Positions 15,041-21,674 of a stretch of 22,308 bases of DNA are shown in pieces. The notes under the pieces were generated by a model that was not told where the DNA came from, ran no database searches, and worked only from the letters and a program-made list of their open reading frames with translations. The DNA comes from a virus, in the IMG/VR virus record IMGVR_UViG_3300009008_002650, positions 1 through 22,308 of that record. The stretch is one strand, 5' to 3'. Each line of letters opens with the position of its first letter. Position 1 is the first letter of the stretch. The position numbers and the translations under genes were made by a program.

Positions 15041-16585
15041 GTGTCGTTAAAATTTACTGTTGATTTAACCGAAGAGCAGGCGTCTGTATTGTCTCTTGAT
15101 GTTATAACATTTTTAGACGCCTTATGTGAAGAGTTCAGTCTTACGATTGCTCATCTTCTGGATGAGCGTGGGGGATTTACACCTGGTTTTCTGGAAGAAA
15201 CGAAGTGGATACGAGAAAGCCAGTGGAAGATTGCGGATTTCTCAAAAGACCTCGAAGACAGACGTGTCGAAATTACTGGTCCTCCCGATCGAAAAATGAT
15301 AATCAACGCATTGAATTCCGGCGCGAATGTGTACATGGCAGACTTTGAGGACTCCAATTCTCCGACGTGGAGCAACTGTGTAAATGGCCAGATAAATTTG
15401 CGCGATGCGATTCATAACGAGATTGATTTTCATGATGAGAAAAGAGACAAAATGTACTCCCTCGGCTCCGAGCTAGCAGTGTTATTTGTTCGTCCCCGCG
15501 GACTTCATTTATCAGAGGGTCATGTGATTCATGATTTGTGGGATGCGCCAATTCCAGCAGCGCTCTTCGACTTTGGTGTTTACATTGCGAATAATATCAC
15601 CACCCTTGTGGAGACCGGCCGCAGTCCCTATTTTTATCTTCCCAAATTAGAGCACCACAATGAAGCTGCTCTTTGGAATAAGATTTTTTCATTTTCTGAA
15701 GAATATTTTGGCGTGAAGAATGGAGTTATTAAGGCAACTGTGTTGATTGAAACCCTTCCAGCGGCATTTCAAATGGACGAGATATTATACGAATTGCGAG
15801 AGCATTCAGTTGGGTTGAATTGCGGTCGGTGGGACTATATTTTTAGTTTCATAAAAACATTTCGAAATGACCCAAAGTATATTGTTCCTGATCGAGATGA
15901 AGTGGGTATGACGCAACATTTTATGCAGTCCTACTCGAGACTCTTAATACAAACATGTCACCGCCGGGGAGCGCATGCGATGGGCGGTATGGCTGCTCAG
16001 ATACCTATAAAGAACGACCCTGTAGCGAACTCAACCGCGATTAGAAAGGTAGAGCAAGACAAGATTCGGGAAGTAATGGATGGACATGACGGCACATGGG
16101 TAGCGCATCCAGGATTAGTGGCAATCGCAAAAAAAGTTTTCGATGAATATCTTATCACGCCCAACCAAATTAACAGACCTCTATCAAATATTGAGATATC
16201 AACTGAAGACTTGGTGGAAGTTCCTGTAGGATCTTTCACAGAGGAAATGTTAAGAAAAAATATAAAAATTGGATATGAATATATGAAGGCCTGGGTTGCG
16301 GGGTCTGGGTGCGTGCCTCTTAACAATTTAATGGAAGACGCCGCCACTGCTGAGATATCTCGTGCACAGACCTGGCAGTGGTTGCGGCATAACGTAATGC
16401 TTGATAACGGAGCTGTTGTGACGCAAGAGTATTTAGGCGCACTGTTTCAGGAAGAATTGATTGGTGAGTGCGGAGTAGCGTATGATCTATGGCACATATT
16501 GTGCTTTCAAAATAATATGGATGAGTTTTTAACACTACAAGCCTATAATAGCTTGGAATTAAATGGAAAATTGGAGATTCTCTGA
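15041..16585 (+). CDS. aceB: Malate synthase A
   Basis: Condenses glyoxylate with acetyl-CoA to malate, the second step of the glyoxylate shunt. Family marks run the full length: [20 protein letters not shown] (79-98), [18 protein letters not shown] (150-157, Arg153 for glyoxylate), [13 protein letters not shown] (236-248) with Mg ligand Glu237, [14 protein letters not shown] (260-273) with Mg ligand Asp265, [11 protein letters not shown], and [12 protein letters not shown] (430-441) with the catalytic base Asp433. 514 residues fits the A form (about 530), not the ~720-residue G form used by many marine bacteria. GTG 15041 follows GAGGG (15030-15034). The stop overlaps the isocitrate lyase start by one base, and the order aceB-aceA matches enteric aceBA. 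No aceK kinase is seen. No defect is seen, so it is probably active. Confidence 0.95.
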   Translation: MSLKFTVDLTEEQASVLSLDVITFLDALCEEFSLTIAHLLDERGGFTPGFLEETKWIRESQWKIADFSKDLEDRRVEITGPPDRKMIINALNSGANVYMADFEDSNSPTWSNCVNGQINLRDAIHNEIDFHDEKRDKMYSLGSELAVLFVRPRGLHLSEGHVIHDLWDAPIPAALFDFGVYIANNITTLVETGRSPYFYLPKLEHHNEAALWNKIFSFSEEYFGVKNGVIKATVLIETLPAAFQMDEILYELREHSVGLNCGRWDYIFSFIKTFRNDPKYIVPDRDEVGMTQHFMQSYSRLLIQTCHRRGAHAMGGMAAQIPIKNDPVANSTAIRKVEQDKIREVMDGHDGTWVAHPGLVAIAKKVFDEYLITPNQINRPLSNIEISTEDLVEVPVGSFTEEMLRKNIKIGYEYMKAWVAGSGCVPLNNLMEDAATAEISRAQTWQWLRHNVMLDNGAVVTQEYLGALFQEELIGECGVAYDLWHILCFQNNMDEFLTLQAYNSLELNGKLEIL

Positions 16586-17823
16586 TGACAGCTAATAATC
16601 GATGGGACGGAATTACCCGCCCTTACTCCGCTGAGCAGGTAGATAAATTACGCGGCTCATTTCGTGAAAACTATGGTTTCGCAACACACGTTGCAACAAA
16701 GCTTTGGAACCAATTATGCTCTGAGCCCTACGTTCATGCAATGGGAGCTGTGACTGGAAATCAAGCGATGCAGATGGTCAAGGCCGGTACACCCTCGATT
16801 TATTGCTCTGGATGGCAAGTCGCCGCCGACGCGAATGATTCTCATTCCATGTACCCGGACCAAAGTTTATATGCGGTAAACAGTGTTCCAATGCTTATTG
16901 AAAAAATAAATAATGCTCTTCGTCGTGCCGACCAGGTCGAATGGATTGAAAATTGCGGGTCAATAAGAGACTGGTTCGCACCGATTGTTGCAGATGCAGA
17001 AGCAGGTTTCGGTGGAAACCTCAATGCGTTTGAATTGATGCAAGCAATGATTCGCGCCGGCGCAGCAGGGGTGCATTTTGAAGACCAGTTATCTTCGGCC
17101 AAGAAGTGTGGTCATTTAGGCGGAAAAGTTCTTGTACCGACCAGCGAGTTTGTTAAGAAATTGATAGCTGCTCGGCTAGCAGCGGATGTGATGGATGTAC
17201 CAACTATTTTAATTGCCCGTACCGATGCCGATTCAGCCCGTTTGATAACGTTAGATGTTGATCCTATAGACCAACAATTTATTACATCAAATGAACGAAC
17301 CGCAGAAGGATTTTATCATATCACTGGCGGGATAGATATGGCCATATCTCGAGGCTTGGCGTATGCGCCGTATGCCGACCTTCTTTGGTGCGAAACCAGC
17401 ACGCCTGATTTAGCAGAGGCGCAAAAATTCGCTGACGCTATACATGAAAAATTTCCCGGTAAGATGCTGGCGTATAATTGTTCACCTTCTTTTAACTGGC
17501 GCGCGAACCTCGATGATGAAACTATTGCAAAGTTTCAAAATTCTTTGGGGGAAATGGGTTACAAATTTCAGTTTATCACCTTGGCTGGTTTTCATTGCTT
17601 GAATTATTCAATGTTCAATTTAGCGCTGGATTACAATAAGCGAGATATGTCTGCATACGCCGAACTTCAAGCTGCTGAATTTGCCGCTGAAGATATTGGA
17701 TATACTGCTACAAAGCACCAACGTGAAGTAGGAACAGGATATTTCGACGCAGTTGCACAAACGATATCGTCAGATTCATCGACTTTAGCTTTAAAAGAGT
17801 CCACCGAAGCTGAGCAATTTTAG
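16585..17823 (+). CDS. aceA: Isocitrate lyase
   Basis: Splits isocitrate into succinate and glyoxylate, the first step of the glyoxylate shunt. Visible marks: [12 protein letters not shown] (74-85), [10 protein letters not shown] (135-144, Mg-binding acids), HFEDQ (164-168), the family signature KKCGHLGGK (173-181) with catalytic Cys175, LIARTDA (209-215), NCSPSFNW (298-305) and the C-terminal ST-x3-QF ending typical of the bacterial enzyme, which closes over the active site. 412 residues is slightly below the ~430 of E. coli, with no lost motif. ATG 16585 shares its A with the malate synthase stop (TGATG), and GGAG lies at 16572-16575, so the two enzymes should be made in step. The related methylisocitrate lyase is shorter and has a different signature, so I do not favour it. 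Confidence 0.95.
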   Translation: MTANNRWDGITRPYSAEQVDKLRGSFRENYGFATHVATKLWNQLCSEPYVHAMGAVTGNQAMQMVKAGTPSIYCSGWQVAADANDSHSMYPDQSLYAVNSVPMLIEKINNALRRADQVEWIENCGSIRDWFAPIVADAEAGFGGNLNAFELMQAMIRAGAAGVHFEDQLSSAKKCGHLGGKVLVPTSEFVKKLIAARLAADVMDVPTILIARTDADSARLITLDVDPIDQQFITSNERTAEGFYHITGGIDMAISRGLAYAPYADLLWCETSTPDLAEAQKFADAIHEKFPGKMLAYNCSPSFNWRANLDDETIAKFQNSLGEMGYKFQFITLAGFHCLNYSMFNLALDYNKRDMSAYAELQAAEFAAEDIGYTATKHQREVGTGYFDAVAQTISSDSSTLALKESTEAEQF

Positions 17824-18530
17824 TGAGTAGAATTGAATTATATGATGACAAGATAGGCGTTGTTGAATACGTTTCCCATATGGGAGAAGACATTACAGTT
17901 GTTAATAGCGCCAGGGTTTCTTTTGGGAAACATAAGGATGTAATGGATGACAAAGATAGAAAGCTTATTAAGTATCTTATCAAACATAAGCATACGTCAA
18001 CACTCGAACACTGTGTTATAACATATCGGTTCATAGTACCCCTTTTCGTTCGAAGCCAGCATCACCGTCATCGAACATGGAGCTATAACGAGATATCACG
18101 TCGTTATACTGACGAGAATCTCCGGTTTTATGAGCCAGCAAGTTTCAGAACGCAGCATAAATCCAATCGACAAGCTTCAAATATTAATGAGCTAAGGGAC
18201 CCTGTAGTGATACCAGACCTTTCGGATACGGATTATGGTATGACTGCATCTCAAGTTGTCAGTGATCATCACCGACGTTCTGTAATGTTATACAACGATC
18301 TTCTCAGGGTAGGTGTATGCCGCGAACAGGCTCGAGGTGTTCTCTCCCAAAACCTGTACACTGAGTATTACGGAACTGTCAATTTAAACAATCTTTTAAA
18401 GTTTGTTTCGCTTCGAACCCATGACGGTGCCCAATGGGAGATTCAACAAGTAGCAAAAGCTTGTTTAGAAATTGCTAAAAATTGCTGGCCAGAAACAATA
18501 GAAGCCTATCAAGAATTAACATCATCTTGA
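17823..18530 (+). CDS. thyX: Flavin-dependent thymidylate synthase
   Basis: Methylates dUMP to dTMP using methylene-tetrahydrofolate and FADH2. The ThyX motif RHRTWSYNEISRRY is at 82-95, followed by RFYEPASF (101-108); CREQARGVL (166-174) and LRTHDGAQWEIQ (197-208) are the other conserved dUMP/FAD-site segments. 235 residues is the normal length. GTG 17823 uses the last base of the isocitrate lyase stop (TAGTG), so it is translated with the metabolic genes before it. In the pathway it follows ribonucleotide reductase and the dUTPase-like enzyme at 19517. It is the last clear member of the 14021-18530 operon: a 66-base gap follows, with a weak 5-bp hairpin (GCTCT 18551-18555 with AGAGC 18563-18567) but no T-run. 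Confidence 0.95.
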   Translation: MSRIELYDDKIGVVEYVSHMGEDITVVNSARVSFGKHKDVMDDKDRKLIKYLIKHKHTSTLEHCVITYRFIVPLFVRSQHHRHRTWSYNEISRRYTDENLRFYEPASFRTQHKSNRQASNINELRDPVVIPDLSDTDYGMTASQVVSDHHRRSVMLYNDLLRVGVCREQARGVLSQNLYTEYYGTVNLNNLLKFVSLRTHDGAQWEIQQVAKACLEIAKNCWPETIEAYQELTSS

Positions 18531-18596
18531 TTCAAGAAAGCTTATCTTTTGCTCTATATTTAAGAGCTGGATAGTTTGTTTCGGCGGTAATATAAT

Positions 18597-18833
18597 ATGT
18601 CAAAATGTGATAGCGGTTCTAGTATTTTACGGTTAAGAGCTCTTAGGGAGCAATTATGTGGTAAAGAACAAGAATGGAAGTCGGCATTTGAGGTACGTGA
18701 TGAAGTTGTACAAAGGTTAGTGGATATACACACTTACTCTGGGTTGGATGACGCTGAAATGGAGGTTATTCATGAAAAGCTTGGTTGCATTTTAGAATAC
18801 CTTCAAATAACACCTGACGAAGACACGGAGTAA
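18597..18833 (+). CDS. Small helical protein of unknown function
   Basis: A 78-residue, Glu-rich protein I do not recognise. It looks all-helical: a basic stretch (ILRLRALREQL, 10-20), a charged helix (EWKSAFEVRDEVVQRLVDI) and a second helix (LDDAEMEVIHEKLGCILEYL), which might form a helical hairpin. Two cysteines (4 and 21) plus Cys63 show no metal motif. It lies 4 bases before the coiled-coil membrane protein, so the two are probably co-expressed. The start is uncertain: there is no good Shine-Dalgarno sequence and a TATAAT sequence directly abuts the ATG. Confidence 0.55.
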   Translation: MSKCDSGSSILRLRALREQLCGKEQEWKSAFEVRDEVVQRLVDIHTYSGLDDAEMEVIHEKLGCILEYLQITPDEDTE

Positions 18834-18837
18834 GATT

Positions 18838-19161
18838 ATGCCTGAAGAAACTAATGGATGGAGCGAATATTCTAGGCTTGTTTTAAAAGAACTTGAAACG
18901 CTAGCAACAAGTATCCAAGCACTAAATGCTGAGATTCAAGAGCTTAAGCAAGAAATTGCTAGAATGAGAGAGAGGGAAGACCGGGTAGACGAGCTTCGTG
19001 CCTGGAAAGAAAAGATTGATGAAGTTGCATCGCCCTCTCAGCTCGGAACGATGACAAAAGAAGTAGAAGACCTGAAGCTTTTTAAGACAAAGGCAATAAC
19101 TGCTTTTGTGGTGGTCCAATTCGTTATGGCTGCCTTTGCTTGGGCTATAAATTATCTGTAA
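18838..19161 (+). CDS. Coiled-coil protein with C-terminal membrane segment (possible holin or XhlA-like)
   Basis: A 107-residue protein with a long heptad-like helix (about 14-62, LVLKELETLATSIQALNAEI onward) and one C-terminal hydrophobic segment (about 86-106, AITAFVVVQFVMAAFAWAI). The cytosolic coiled coil plus a single C-terminal anchor resembles XhlA-type lysis accessory proteins, and I recall similar proteins in marine phages without a proven role. It could be a holin, a lysis-timing partner of the amidase at 12424 (though that gene is 5 kb away), or a membrane anchor for another complex. ATG 18838 follows GGAG (18828-18831). It is the only clear membrane protein in the window. Confidence 0.7.
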   Translation: MPEETNGWSEYSRLVLKELETLATSIQALNAEIQELKQEIARMREREDRVDELRAWKEKIDEVASPSQLGTMTKEVEDLKLFKTKAITAFVVVQFVMAAFAWAINYL

Positions 19162-19176
19162 ATCTCGATAATTTCT

Positions 19177-19197
19177 GTTATCATAACATATGATAAC
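19177..19197. repeat. Perfect 8-bp inverted repeat between genes
   Basis: GTTATCAT (19177-19184) and ATGATAAC (19190-19197) are perfect inverted copies around AACAT. It starts 15 bases after the stop at 19161 and has no T-run after it. It may be an operator-like site or a small RNA hairpin; it is too A/T-rich to be a good terminator. Confidence 0.6.
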
Positions 19198-19211
19198 TTG
19201 GATTCCGCTCA

Positions 19212-19247
19212 ACCCCAGCAATCATACCTTGAATGATTATCGGGGGT
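19212..19247 (+). other. Interrupted hairpin in the intergenic region
   Basis: CCCC (19213-19216) can pair with GGGG (19242-19245), and AATCAT (19220-19225) with ATGATT (19333 is not involved; partner at 19233-19238), around a 7-base loop and a 3x3 internal loop. It lies in the longest non-coding stretch of the window (138 bases, 19162-19299). No T-run follows, so it is more likely an RNA processing or regulatory structure than a terminator. No tRNA fold is seen. Confidence 0.4.
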
Positions 19248-19249
19248 GG

Positions 19250-19276
19250 TTACAAATGAATCATGACTCCTATAAT
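19250..19276 (+). promoter_or_regulatory. Possible promoter before the gene at 19300
   Basis: A perfect TATAAT lies at 19271-19276. The best -35 candidate is TTACAA (19250-19255) with a short 15-base spacer. GGAGG (19291-19295) and ATG 19300 follow. A new transcript here fits the 138-base gap, but the -35 is weak. Confidence 0.45.
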
Positions 19277-19299
19277 ATGATTAGTGAAATGGAGGAAAC

Positions 19300-19533
19300 A
19301 TGAACACTAATGAACTAAAAATGAATGATGATGCAATCAATCATCTCGCAAAGCTTCTGCAAATGGCTATTTTAACTGGTACTGATATTATGGACAATCT
19401 TCGTTCTGCTACATTTGTTGTACACAACGATGAGCTTCATATCCATCCAGATTATCATGAAGCGTTTGAGCAGAATATTCAAAATATGATGTCTGCCTTG
19501 GCAACTGAAGAAGAAGTTGAAGAAGTTGAGTGA
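19300..19533 (+). CDS. Small acidic phage protein of unknown function
   Basis: A 77-residue protein with a helical first half (DAINHLAKLLQMAILTGTDI, 11-30), a short central segment that may be a beta hairpin (ATFVVHNDELHIHPDYHEAF) and an acidic tail (EEEVEEVE) encoded by a tandem repeat. I recall look-alikes with the LLQ-x-AILTGTDI pattern in other marine phages but no function. The ribosome site is strong (GGAGG 19291-19295, 4 bases before ATG). The 3' end overlaps the likely start of the dUTPase-like gene by 17 bases, so it may be translationally coupled with it. Confidence 0.7.
   Translation: MNTNELKMNDDAINHLAKLLQMAILTGTDIMDNLRSATFVVHNDELHIHPDYHEAFEQNIQNMMSALATEEEVEEVE
19510..19527 (+). 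repeat. Tandem 9-bp repeat across a gene junction
   Basis: GAAGAAGTT is repeated back to back at 19510-19518 and 19519-19527. It codes for the acidic end of the upstream protein in one frame, and in another frame it supplies two TTG codons (19517 and 19526), both possible starts of the next gene. Confidence 0.85.
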
Positions 19534-19900
19534 CAAATTAGACCAAATGTTCGCCCGGCGGACAGCGTTTATGACACGCTTAAAGGGAAAGAAGCCAGCT
19601 GAGTATCCAGATTGGCCGATCGATTTGTCAGATAAACGAAACCAACAGCACGTAAGAGATATGGCTCTAAGGGGTGTTGAGGAAATGTTCGAGGCATTGC
19701 AGCATCTCAAAAACTGGAAACCGCATAGAGACACAGAGGTTCATGAATTTGATAGAAGCGAATTTTTGGAGGAGGTTGTTGATGCGTTTAACTACTTTAT
19801 GTCAGTACTTGTCTTGACTGGAGTCGATGCTGAAGAGCTTTTTAGCGCGTACTGTGAAAAAGACCAGATAATTCATGATCGGTTGGATGAGGGTTATTGA
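19517..19900 (+). CDS. All-alpha NTP pyrophosphatase, dUTPase/MazG-like
   Basis: Probably hydrolyses dUTP (or another (d)NTP) to the monophosphate and pyrophosphate. The superfamily's paired acid motifs are visible: E56-x2-E59 (EEMFEALQHLKNWKPHR, 55-71) and E86-x2-D89 (FLEEVVDAFNYF, 83-94). A helix-loop pattern LTGVDAEELFSAYCEKDQII and the Arg-x4-Gly-Tyr ending recall phage dimeric dUTPases. The start is unclear: TTG 19517 gives 127 residues, TTG 19526 or ATG 19547 (117 residues) are alternatives. I keep 19517 because the LDQMFARR helix it includes fits the family. With ThyX and the reductase it would complete a dUTP-to-dTMP route. A MazG-type (p)ppGpp or dNTP sanitising role is the alternative. 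Confidence 0.75.
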   Translation: MKKLSDKLDQMFARRTAFMTRLKGKKPAEYPDWPIDLSDKRNQQHVRDMALRGVEEMFEALQHLKNWKPHRDTEVHEFDRSEFLEEVVDAFNYFMSVLVLTGVDAEELFSAYCEKDQIIHDRLDEGY

Positions 19901-19921
19901 TCGACGATATTTAATGACGTT

Positions 19922-20602
19922 ATGCAGCAATTCAAGCGTCAACTTCAAAGAAAAATTCGAATATTAAAATCTGAGCTAAAAATGCTCCAAAATTATTATG
20001 ACGAATCGTATAACCTTTTTAAAGAGTATGAGCAGGAATGGCTTAGCGATTTAAATCACTTTCAAAAAAAATTTAAGGGCCCTCAACCAGTTGATGAAAC
20101 CCCCGATACGACAGCAACAGGCGTGGGGTATAAGCTGGGACAAGCTGAAGAACGAAAAAATCATGATACAGCCGAGCAACCAGAGAAATTTCATCCGGAA
20201 TGGGCAAAAAAATTATTTCGTAAGATTGCTATGTTGACGCATCCAGACCGCGCGATGCCAGAAGACAAAGCTAGGTTGGAAGCGTTATTTTTAAAAGCAT
20301 CCACAGCACTAGAAAGCGAAGATCATGAAGAATTATTATCACTCGCTTTAGATCTCGGAATTTCGATTGATATAGATGCACCCGAGCTTAGACCTCTTCT
20401 CGAAAAGCGTGTCGCTCAAGTGAAGGAAAAAATAGCTTCTTTAGAATGTGACATTCCATGGATCTGGGGCGAAGGATTCGGTCTCCTTGAAATACGAATT
20501 CCTCTTTTAAGAGCAGTATTAGCTAATGATGGAATCGATACAAACGATGAAGAATTAAGAACTGAGATTAGTAAAAGAGAGAGCGAAAATGATACCGGGT
20601 GA
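19922..20602 (+). CDS. J-domain (DnaJ-like) protein with N-terminal coiled coil
   Basis: A 226-residue protein. Residues 1-50 are a basic then acidic coiled-coil helix (QLQRKIRILKSELKMLQNYY). Residues about 92-140 look like helices II and III of a J domain: WAKKLFRKIAMLTHPDRAMP (94-113) with the HPD signature at 107-109, then ALFLKASTALESED. HPD is the element that stimulates the ATPase of Hsp70 proteins, so it may recruit host DnaK, for replication or assembly. The C-terminal ~80 residues include a second coiled segment and a Trp-rich patch (IPWIWGEGFG). No Gly/Phe or zinc region of full DnaJ is present. ATG 19922 lacks a strong ribosome site. It overlaps the next gene by 14 bases. Confidence 0.78.
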   Translation: MQQFKRQLQRKIRILKSELKMLQNYYDESYNLFKEYEQEWLSDLNHFQKKFKGPQPVDETPDTTATGVGYKLGQAEERKNHDTAEQPEKFHPEWAKKLFRKIAMLTHPDRAMPEDKARLEALFLKASTALESEDHEELLSLALDLGISIDIDAPELRPLLEKRVAQVKEKIASLECDIPWIWGEGFGLLEIRIPLLRAVLANDGIDTNDEELRTEISKRESENDTG

Positions 20603-20804
20603 TGTGGCGTGTATTACGGAGTACCACTTCGGTGTAGGCTCAGACGGAACATCTTACATTCTCACGCCAGGTGACGGCGGATTGATTGTCGAACGCTATC
20701 ATGAATTCGGGACAGTTATATTATTTATATTAGGTAACCTCATTGAGGTGGAAGAGCAAGCGCTAAGTCTACGTGAGTATAATAACCGGGAGATTATCAA
20801 ATGA
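20589..20804 (+). CDS. Small protein of unknown function, probable beta-barrel
   Basis: A 71-residue protein I do not recognise. It looks mostly beta: PGDVACITEYHFGVG, GTSYILTPGDGGLIVERY, GTVILFILGNLIEVEEQAL. The opening PGDVA resembles the first strand of SH3/KOW-like small barrels. The hydrophobic ILFILG piece is too short for a membrane span. ATG 20589 lies inside the end of the J-domain gene and the stop overlaps the metallopeptidase start (ATGA, 20801-20804), so the three are translated as a chain. Confidence 0.6.
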   Translation: MIPGDVACITEYHFGVGSDGTSYILTPGDGGLIVERYHEFGTVILFILGNLIEVEEQALSLREYNNREIIK

Positions 20805-21631
20805 CAAAGAAGATTAATCAAGATCGATTAAACGAAATTATAAAAGAAGAAGTTGTTAGTCATTTTTTGATGGAATCAAACTTACGAGTGGTGAGCACCT
20901 TAACGAACCGCGTTACGCGCGCGATTCTTTTCCTTGTAAAAGATGGTAAGACAACCACTGAGGAATATCAAGTCTTGGAAGCAGACGATTTAATCGATAC
21001 TGCCGGCCTACAAGATGAGACAGCTATCTACAGTCTTGATATAGATTTTCTCCCTGGAAAAATTAATCCAGACTTGGTCAGTGATGACTTCGGCGAAGAC
21101 GACACTTATTTAAGCGTTTCGTTATTTATTACTCCCTCTGATGCGATCCATATTTCTGGTGATAATATCAACCGTACGGGGAGCCCCGGAATTCATGTGG
21201 ATGTATTTGCTCCGAACCCGCTCCCTGATAAGAAGCGTGCTCTTCTTCGATCTGAGATTTCGAATACTGTCCGTCATGAGATTGAGCATATGCTTCAAGA
21301 GCTTCCAATGTATTATCGAGGGATGGAAGCTGCCGAGGGTGGAACATACGAATATGAAGACTTCGAAGTCATCGGTACGCCGGTGTCAGATCGCGCGAAA
21401 GATTACTATCTTGATGTAAAAGAGGTCTCTGCTCATATTATGGGATATGCGCATAATGCACAATCAACAAAGGCATTAGAAAGTGAAATACGTTCCATGC
21501 TTCAGAATTGGGCTAAGCAAGATTGGGAAAAAGATCGAGAGCGATATATCGCACCTGAAGATGTAGATATTATTGCAGGCGCCTGGATGGATTGGGCAAA
21601 AAAACACCTGAGAAAACAAAGATTTCGTTGA
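20801..21631 (+). CDS. Zincin metallopeptidase (HExxH) with N-terminal helix
   Basis: A 276-residue putative zinc protease. NTVRHEIEHMLQE (155-167) holds the HExxH site: His159, Glu160, His163. Downstream, YYLDVKEVSAH (202-212) has the Glu208-x2-Ala pattern that gives the third zinc ligand in gluzincin-type enzymes, so the active site looks complete. The N-terminal ~15 residues (QDRLNEIIKEEV) are a charged helix with an Ile-Lys-Glu/Glu site, partly like the helices at 2655 and 4081. Residues ~25-150 form an unassigned mixed domain and the C-terminus is helical, Trp- and Arg-rich. No signal peptide is seen. The substrate is unknown: head maturation, host protein cleavage or a packaged protease are all possible. 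It is coupled to the previous gene by ATGA. Confidence 0.75.
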   Translation: MTKKINQDRLNEIIKEEVVSHFLMESNLRVVSTLTNRVTRAILFLVKDGKTTTEEYQVLEADDLIDTAGLQDETAIYSLDIDFLPGKINPDLVSDDFGEDDTYLSVSLFITPSDAIHISGDNINRTGSPGIHVDVFAPNPLPDKKRALLRSEISNTVRHEIEHMLQELPMYYRGMEAAEGGTYEYEDFEVIGTPVSDRAKDYYLDVKEVSAHIMGYAHNAQSTKALESEIRSMLQNWAKQDWEKDRERYIAPEDVDIIAGAWMDWAKKHLRKQRFR

Positions 21632-21656
21632 AAAAGATTGCTAATTTCTCTATAAT
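21628..21656 (+). promoter_or_regulatory. Sigma-70 consensus promoter for the Pol III alpha gene
   Basis: TTGAAA (21628-21633) and a perfect TATAAT (21651-21656) are 17 bases apart. The -35 box overlaps the stop of the metallopeptidase gene. GGAG (21666-21669) and ATG 21675 follow. The boxes and spacing are identical to those at 5318-5346. Confidence 0.85.
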
Positions 21657-21674
21657 GATTGGTATGGAGACAAA

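Noticed and set aside
14021-18530. Metabolic genes as host chromosome contamination
   Set aside because: They are in line with phage genes on both sides (endolysin before, ThyX and the phage-type dUTPase-like and J-domain genes after), with overlaps and no break in strand or style. An assembly chimera still cannot be excluded from sequence alone.
18591-18596. TATAAT directly before ATG 18597 as a promoter
   Set aside because: A transcript from it would start inside the gene, past its ATG, and the -35 candidate (TGGATA at 18568) is poor. Probably chance in A/T-rich sequence.
19162-19299. tRNA or CRISPR in the longest intergenic stretch
   Set aside because: No cloverleaf arms, no T-loop consensus and no regularly spaced repeats.
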